Assembly (NCBI GenBank): GCA_002422045.1
Contig: DITG01000059.1
Location: 1-8,548 of the forward strand
Length of the DNA stretch: 8,548 nt
Reading direction: 5' to 3'
DNA from: Acholeplasmataceae bacterium UBA6190
GTDB lineage: Bacteria; Bacillota_I; Bacilli_A; Acholeplasmatales; Acholeplasmataceae
Part shown: piece by piece, positions 5,956-8,548 of the stretch
How the letters are laid out: each line of letters starts with the position of its first letter
Position numbering within the stretch: position 1 is the stretch's first letter
Position numbers and translations under genes: made by a program
The notes under the pieces: generated by a model
Databases searched by the model: none
What the model was told of the DNA's origin: nothing
The model's input: only the letters and a program-made list of their open reading frames with translations

Positions 5956-7153
5956 GTTCGTTGGATGCTAGAAGTTCTTCGAAATGAACTTCTGACTTAT
6001 ACTCGACAAAGGGTAGTTTCTCATGCTGCTCTACGAGCAGTTCATAGGGATCCGCTACTGCTTCGAAGATCCAACTGTTTCCTATGTAGATATTATCCTT
6101 GTTTGACAAGAATGCTTCTTGGTCTTCTAAATTGATGATATGCATGGTCCGATATTTCAAGTAATTCCTCATTTTTTCATCCAGTTTCTGACTGACACGT
6201 TTCTCAATATCTTCAAATAGACGATACGCTTTTTCAACATCCTTGAGCTTATAGAAATACGCACAGAGTTCATAGGCAAGCATCAGACTGTGTTCATCTT
6301 TGAGTGGAGGCTTGATGGCATACGTTTTGATTTTTTCATGGAGCACAAGATCGATTTCTTGATGATCTCTCATGATGCCATCAATGTATTGCGTGAGTAA
6401 CATCACATGAAACACGTTAGAAGATAACTTGATGGTTTTAAGCATCTCTTTCGTTTTCGTGAAGAAATACTGATCTCTTGTATCATAATTTTCTGTAGAA
6501 AACATCGCGTATTGCATCACTTGTGCAAGTTTGAATGTTTCATCGGTTTTCATCTTCCGGTAGGCGACAAAATCACCATAAAATGACTGGGAAGACAGTT
6601 TGAAAGTGTAGATGTATAAAGTCGAGAGTAAGATCGTAAACAGTGTGAACACCGCATTAAACCCTATCCAAACTGATGATGAGCTATAGAGCACTGAGAG
6701 GATGAACGTGAAGATCACGAATCCCAAAAAAACAATCGTCACCATCGGTGCAGCGATCAATGATTTGGCAAATTTGGATGTGACTGATTGATAGATTTCA
6801 TCAGAATCGATGTTTTGAAGATCAGGAATCACGAGTCCTCCACCCAAGACCCAAAGCTTGGGTTTGATGGTGAAATGCCAACCTTGCTTGTCTTTATAAA
6901 AGACAAAGATGGTTAAATAGAGGGCACGTAGCGGAATACCCTGAAACAGGAAAGCAAAAAAGTGCCCGAGTTCATGCATGGTCAATGTCACATAAAAAGT
7001 AACGATGAACATGAGTGGATAATGAATGAATTTGAGTTCGGCAAGCCCGTCAGTGAACCTGAACCAGATGCCGTGATAAACGAGCAAAACGTAAATTGAC
7101 CCGATGATTATCGGTGTAAACCCTAAAACAAGCAATCGATATTTTTTCTTCAT
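5939..7153 (-). CDS. Membrane metallopeptidase-like protein with HELGH motif (M50/site-2-protease-like)
   Basis: A 404-residue membrane protein with a zinc-protease motif HELGH (60-64) inside a hydrophobic segment (about 45-70), the arrangement of M50 intramembrane proteases. Other hydrophobic segments lie near 6-28, 132-155 and 160-185. The classical NPDG motif carrying the third zinc ligand is not present; Asp194 in YGDFVAY, just after the last segment, could serve instead (inference). About 200 residues of polar, helix-rich C-terminus follow, with no membrane segment. The start at 7153 (MKKKYRLL) is preferred to the in-frame ATG at 7171 because AAGGTG sits 6 bases before it and a TATAAT at 7174-7179 would start transcription after the upstream ATG. 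A single-gene unit between two tRNAs. Substrate unknown; cleavage of a membrane-bound regulator or peptide processing are family precedents, and it may be a pseudoprotease. Confidence 0.75.
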   Translation of the reverse strand: MKKKYRLLVLGFTPIIIGSIYVLLVYHGIWFRFTDGLAELKFIHYPLMFIVTFYVTLTMHELGHFFAFLFQGIPLRALYLTIFVFYKDKQGWHFTIKPKLWVLGGGLVIPDLQNIDSDEIYQSVTSKFAKSLIAAPMVTIVFLGFVIFTFILSVLYSSSSVWIGFNAVFTLFTILLSTLYIYTFKLSSQSFYGDFVAYRKMKTDETFKLAQVMQYAMFSTENYDTRDQYFFTKTKEMLKTIKLSSNVFHVMLLTQYIDGIMRDHQEIDLVLHEKIKTYAIKPPLKDEHSLMLAYELCAYFYKLKDVEKAYRLFEDIEKRVSQKLDEKMRNYLKYRTMHIINLEDQEAFLSNKDNIYIGNSWIFEAVADPYELLVEQHEKLPFVEYKSEVHFEELLASNEQKSDQ

Positions 7154-7173
7154 GAATTTCACCTTATACATTG

Positions 7174-7179
7174 ATTATA
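7174..7179 (-). promoter_or_regulatory. Possible -10 box of the HELGH-protein gene
   Basis: Minus-strand TATAAT, with no recognisable -35 at normal spacing (TCCCCA at 7197-7202). If used, transcription starts near 7167, so the mRNA would begin almost at the RBS, favouring the start codon at 7153. An inverted repeat covers the -35 region, so the gene could need an activator. Confidence 0.35.
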
Positions 7180-7199
7180 CATGAAATCGGATGGTTTGG

Positions 7200-7219
7200 G
7201 GAGACTCGCCTGAGTCTTC
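7200..7219. repeat. Inverted repeat in the -35 region of the HELGH-protein gene
   Basis: Arms GGAGACTC and GAGTCTTC with a 4-base loop, GCCT: 8 pairs including one G-T. It lies between the divergent starts of the HELGH-protein gene and the tRNA-Gly unit. No T run follows on either strand, so it is not an intrinsic terminator. It may be a protein-binding site, or chance. Confidence 0.4.
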
Positions 7220-7284
7220 AGCGCTTCTACCTTGATTTATGATTCAATCACGGCGTCAAAATGCATATTTTAACTTGCCCATGC

Positions 7285-7313
7285 TTGACAACATGAGAAA
7301 TTTTTGTTATCAT
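7285..7313 (+). promoter_or_regulatory. Promoter of tRNA-Gly
   Basis: A perfect TTGACA (7285-7290), a 17-base spacer and TATCAT (7308-7313), 16 bases before the mature tRNA 5' end. Confidence 0.85.
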
Positions 7314-7329
7314 GAAAAAGCACGAAGAC

Positions 7330-7404
7330 GTGGGCGTCGTATAATGGTTATTACACGTGCTTGCCAAGCATGAGATGGGGGTCCGATTCCCCTCGCCCGC
7401 TCCA
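7330..7404 (+). tRNA. trnG: tRNA-Gly (anticodon GCC)
   Basis: A 75-nt cloverleaf with encoded CCA and discriminator T73. The acceptor is GTGGGCG / CGCCCGC. The D-arm GTAT-AATGGTTA-TTAC matches the E. coli glyT-type D-arm. The anticodon stem is CGTGC / GCATG with loop TTGCCAA, anticodon GCC at 7363-7365; the variable loop is AGAT. Two features are atypical: pair 2-71 is T-G where bacterial glycine tRNAs usually have the identity pair C-G, and the T-loop reads TCCGATT, with C at position 55 in place of the near-universal T (pseudouridine). The T-stem also closes with a G49-T65 wobble. It could still be an ordinary decoding tRNA; a weakly translating or specialised glycine tRNA is an alternative. 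Confidence 0.93.
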
Positions 7405-7415
7405 GTCATCAGATC

Positions 7416-7441
7416 ACTGCGCAAATGACGCAGTTTTTTTT
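7416..7441 (+). terminator. tRNA-Gly terminator
   Basis: A 6-bp stem, ACTGCG / CGCAGT, with a 7-base loop, followed by eight T. It starts 12 bases after the CCA end and separates the tRNA from the c-di-AMP riboswitch unit. Confidence 0.88.
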
Positions 7442-7464
7442 ATGCATAATCGTTTTCTAGTCTG

Positions 7465-7493
7465 TTGCTTACTTGATTTCATTATGCTATAAT
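7465..7493 (+). promoter_or_regulatory. Promoter of the c-di-AMP riboswitch/antiporter unit
   Basis: TTGCTT (7465-7470), a 17-base spacer, and TATAAT (7488-7493) preceded by TGC, i.e. an extended -10. Transcription would start near 7500, directly ahead of the aptamer. Confidence 0.8.
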
Positions 7494-7504
7494 GCTCTCG
7501 TCGT

Positions 7505-7620
7505 CATTCTCCGAATCACTTAGCAATGAGTGGGGGACCCAGGTTTTTGGGGTGAATCTTCATCATGAAGAGGGGCAACTTGGATGTCCCAACCCGTCAG
7601 CTAACCTCATAGGAGTCAAC
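7505..7620 (+). ncRNA. Cyclic di-AMP riboswitch aptamer (ydaO/yuaA type)
   Basis: The leader contains the conserved blocks of the ydaO-yuaA class in order: GAATCACTTAGCAATGAGTGGGGGACCCA; a GGGGTGAATC block at 7549-7558; a variable GAAG-flanked stem; and CCGTCAGCTAACCTC (7594-7608), the most diagnostic segment. CTCC (7509-7512) pairs with GGAG (7612-7615) to close the element. Known for the class: binding two c-di-AMP molecules stabilises the fold and usually promotes termination, repressing K+ uptake, osmolyte or cell-wall hydrolase genes. Here it leads a CPA2 cation/proton antiporter. Recognised from memory of the consensus; boundaries are approximate. Confidence 0.9.
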
Positions 7621-7621
7621 C

Positions 7622-7659
7622 AAGCGTATCGGCTGAGATAGCCATGCGCTTTTATTGTT
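7622..7659 (+). terminator. Terminator hairpin downstream of the c-di-AMP aptamer
   Basis: AAGCGTAT (with a bulged C) and GGCT pair with AGCC and ATGCGCTT around a GAGAT loop, about 12 pairs including one T-G. It is followed by TTTTATTGTT. The stem begins right after the aptamer's closing strand. The T tract is interrupted by an A, so efficiency may be moderate. Placement supports transcription attenuation, most simply OFF when c-di-AMP is high. Confidence 0.72.
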
Positions 7660-7689
7660 AGATTGACTTCATCGAAAGGAATCAAAACC

Positions 7690-8548
7690 ATGGATATTAT
7701 CTTAAAACTGTCACTCGTCGTCATTGTGGGGCTCATCTTCGGCAAATTTGCCAAGAAAATGAAATTGCCCTCAGTTTCTGGATACTTGATCGCAGGTCTT
7801 CTTCTCGGACCTTCTCTATTCGACTTTGTCAGTAAAGAAGAGGCCGAATCGCTTGAAATCATCAGTGAACTGACCTTATCTTTCATCGCATTCGGAATTG
7901 GTAGCGAATTCATGCTCAAAGACATCATCGCGATGGGGAAAAAAATTGCCATCATCACATTGGCTGAAGTCATCGGAGCGATTGCAGTGGTATTTTCAGT
8001 CATGTATTTCATTTTCAATCAGGATTTTGCATTTGCACTGGTCATAGCTTCTATGTCAGCTGCAACGGCACCTGCTGCAACGATCATGGTCATTCGTCAG
8101 TATCGTGCGTATGGACCTGTGACGAAAACCATCTTGCCTGTTGTTGCACTCGATGACGTTTATGGCATCATGGCATTCGGTGTCGCGATATCAATTGCCA
8201 AAATCGTTTCATCAGGATCTGAGTTTTCTGTCTTTGATATCGTTGGTATTCCTGTTTTGGAAATCTTAGGCTCTCTGGGTATTGGTTTGGTCGTTGGCAT
8301 CATTTTATCGCTTCTCACCAAAAAGACTGATCCTAAAGATGAGCTTCAAATTAAAACACTGATTGCCATCGGTTTATCCGCTGGATTATCCATGTCACTA
8401 GGTTTATCTCCACTGTTGGCGAACATCATGATGGGAGCAACCCTTGCAAACTTAAGATCTTATTCCAACCGTTCATTTTCTGCCATCAATGATTTCGTCG
8501 CTGTCTTCTATGTGCTTTTCTTCACCCTCGCAGGTGCAAGTCTCGATT
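7690..8548 (+). CDS. CPA2-family cation/proton antiporter, N-terminal part (runs off the window)
   Basis: The first 286 residues of a monovalent cation/H+ antiporter (Na+/H+ exchanger superfamily, CPA2). It begins MDIILKLSLVVIVGLIFGK; AAAGGA (7675-7680) lies 9 bases upstream of the ATG. Repeated hydrophobic helices fill the sequence. GYLIAGLLLGP (31-41) is the typical first-core-helix motif. SAATAPAATIMVIRQYRA (123-140) matches the unwound helix that contributes to the ion site. ALDDVYG (153-159) carries an Asp155-Asp156 pair like the DD motif of electrogenic NapA/NhaA-type exchangers, rather than the QD of KefC. That favours Na+/H+ exchange, but K+/H+ exchange cannot be excluded. The C-terminal part, including any RCK/TrkA-N or other regulatory domain, is outside the window. 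Expression is predicted to be set by c-di-AMP through the leader. Confidence 0.93.
   Translation, partial: MDIILKLSLVVIVGLIFGKFAKKMKLPSVSGYLIAGLLLGPSLFDFVSKEEAESLEIISELTLSFIAFGIGSEFMLKDIIAMGKKIAIITLAEVIGAIAVVFSVMYFIFNQDFAFALVIASMSAATAPAATIMVIRQYRAYGPVTKTILPVVALDDVYGIMAFGVAISIAKIVSSGSEFSVFDIVGIPVLEILGSLGIGLVVGIILSLLTKKTDPKDELQIKTLIAIGLSAGLSMSLGLSPLLANIMMGATLANLRSYSNRSFSAINDFVAVFYVLFFTLAGASLD

Noticed and set aside
7154..7171. Earlier ATG for the HELGH protein (MYKVKF extension)
   Set aside because: This ATG lies upstream of the predicted transcript start and its codons contain the AAGGTG that serves the ATG at 7153. The choice is probable, not certain.
7563..8018. Open reading frame on the minus strand, 151 codons
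   Set aside because: It is antisense to the c-di-AMP leader and the antiporter gene, has a low-complexity Met/Ser-rich composition, no RBS and no family resemblance.
1..8548. CRISPR array, insertion sequence, toxin-antitoxin or phage defence system
   Set aside because: No direct repeat series, transposase, integrase or paired small genes were seen; all long frames are explained by housekeeping or transport genes.

Overview
The window reads as a chromosomal stretch of a low-to-moderate GC Gram-positive-type bacterium, Bacillota or a walled-ancestor relative such as Acholeplasma/Izemoplasma-like Mycoplasmatota. The reasons are: two riboswitch classes typical of that group (lysine and c-di-AMP/ydaO-type), a lipoprotein solute-binding protein, strong AAGGAG/GGAGG ribosome binding sites, tRNA genes with encoded CCA ends, and a YheI/YheH (BmrCD)-like heterodimeric ABC exporter. 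UGA acts as stop (ATGA overlap of the ABC pair) and Trp is read from TGG, so the standard bacterial code applies. I cannot name the species.

Layout. Positions 26-1897 (minus strand) hold a promoter, a lysine riboswitch, an intrinsic terminator, then a polar amino-acid ABC importer (lipoprotein binding protein and permease, TAATG stop/start overlap). The riboswitch points to lysine as the substrate. An ATPase gene, if linked, must lie beyond the left edge. Positions 1911-2229 (minus) hold a complete one-gene unit for a cold-shock protein with promoter, RBS and strong terminator. Positions 2253-5767 (minus) are a two-gene operon for a heterodimeric ABC exporter with one intact and one degenerate ATP site; the genes overlap by ATGA. 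Positions 5808-5955 (plus) are a tRNA-Thr(GGU) unit diverging from the exporter operon. Its terminator hairpin contains the stop codon of the convergent next gene, 5939-7153 (minus), a membrane protein with an HELGH zinc-protease motif. Positions 7285-7441 (plus) are a tRNA-Gly(GCC) unit with promoter and terminator. Positions 7465-8548 (plus) hold a promoter, a c-di-AMP riboswitch, a terminator hairpin and the first 286 codons of a CPA2 cation/proton antiporter that runs off the right edge.

Functional theme: most of the window concerns membrane transport. Two genes or operons appear to be controlled by transcription-attenuating riboswitches: lysine uptake shut off by lysine, and a cation/proton antiporter governed by c-di-AMP. 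I see no mobile element, CRISPR array, prophage or obvious defence system. The most informative points are the two riboswitch/gene pairings, the noncanonical features of the tRNA-Gly, and the unclassified HELGH membrane protein.
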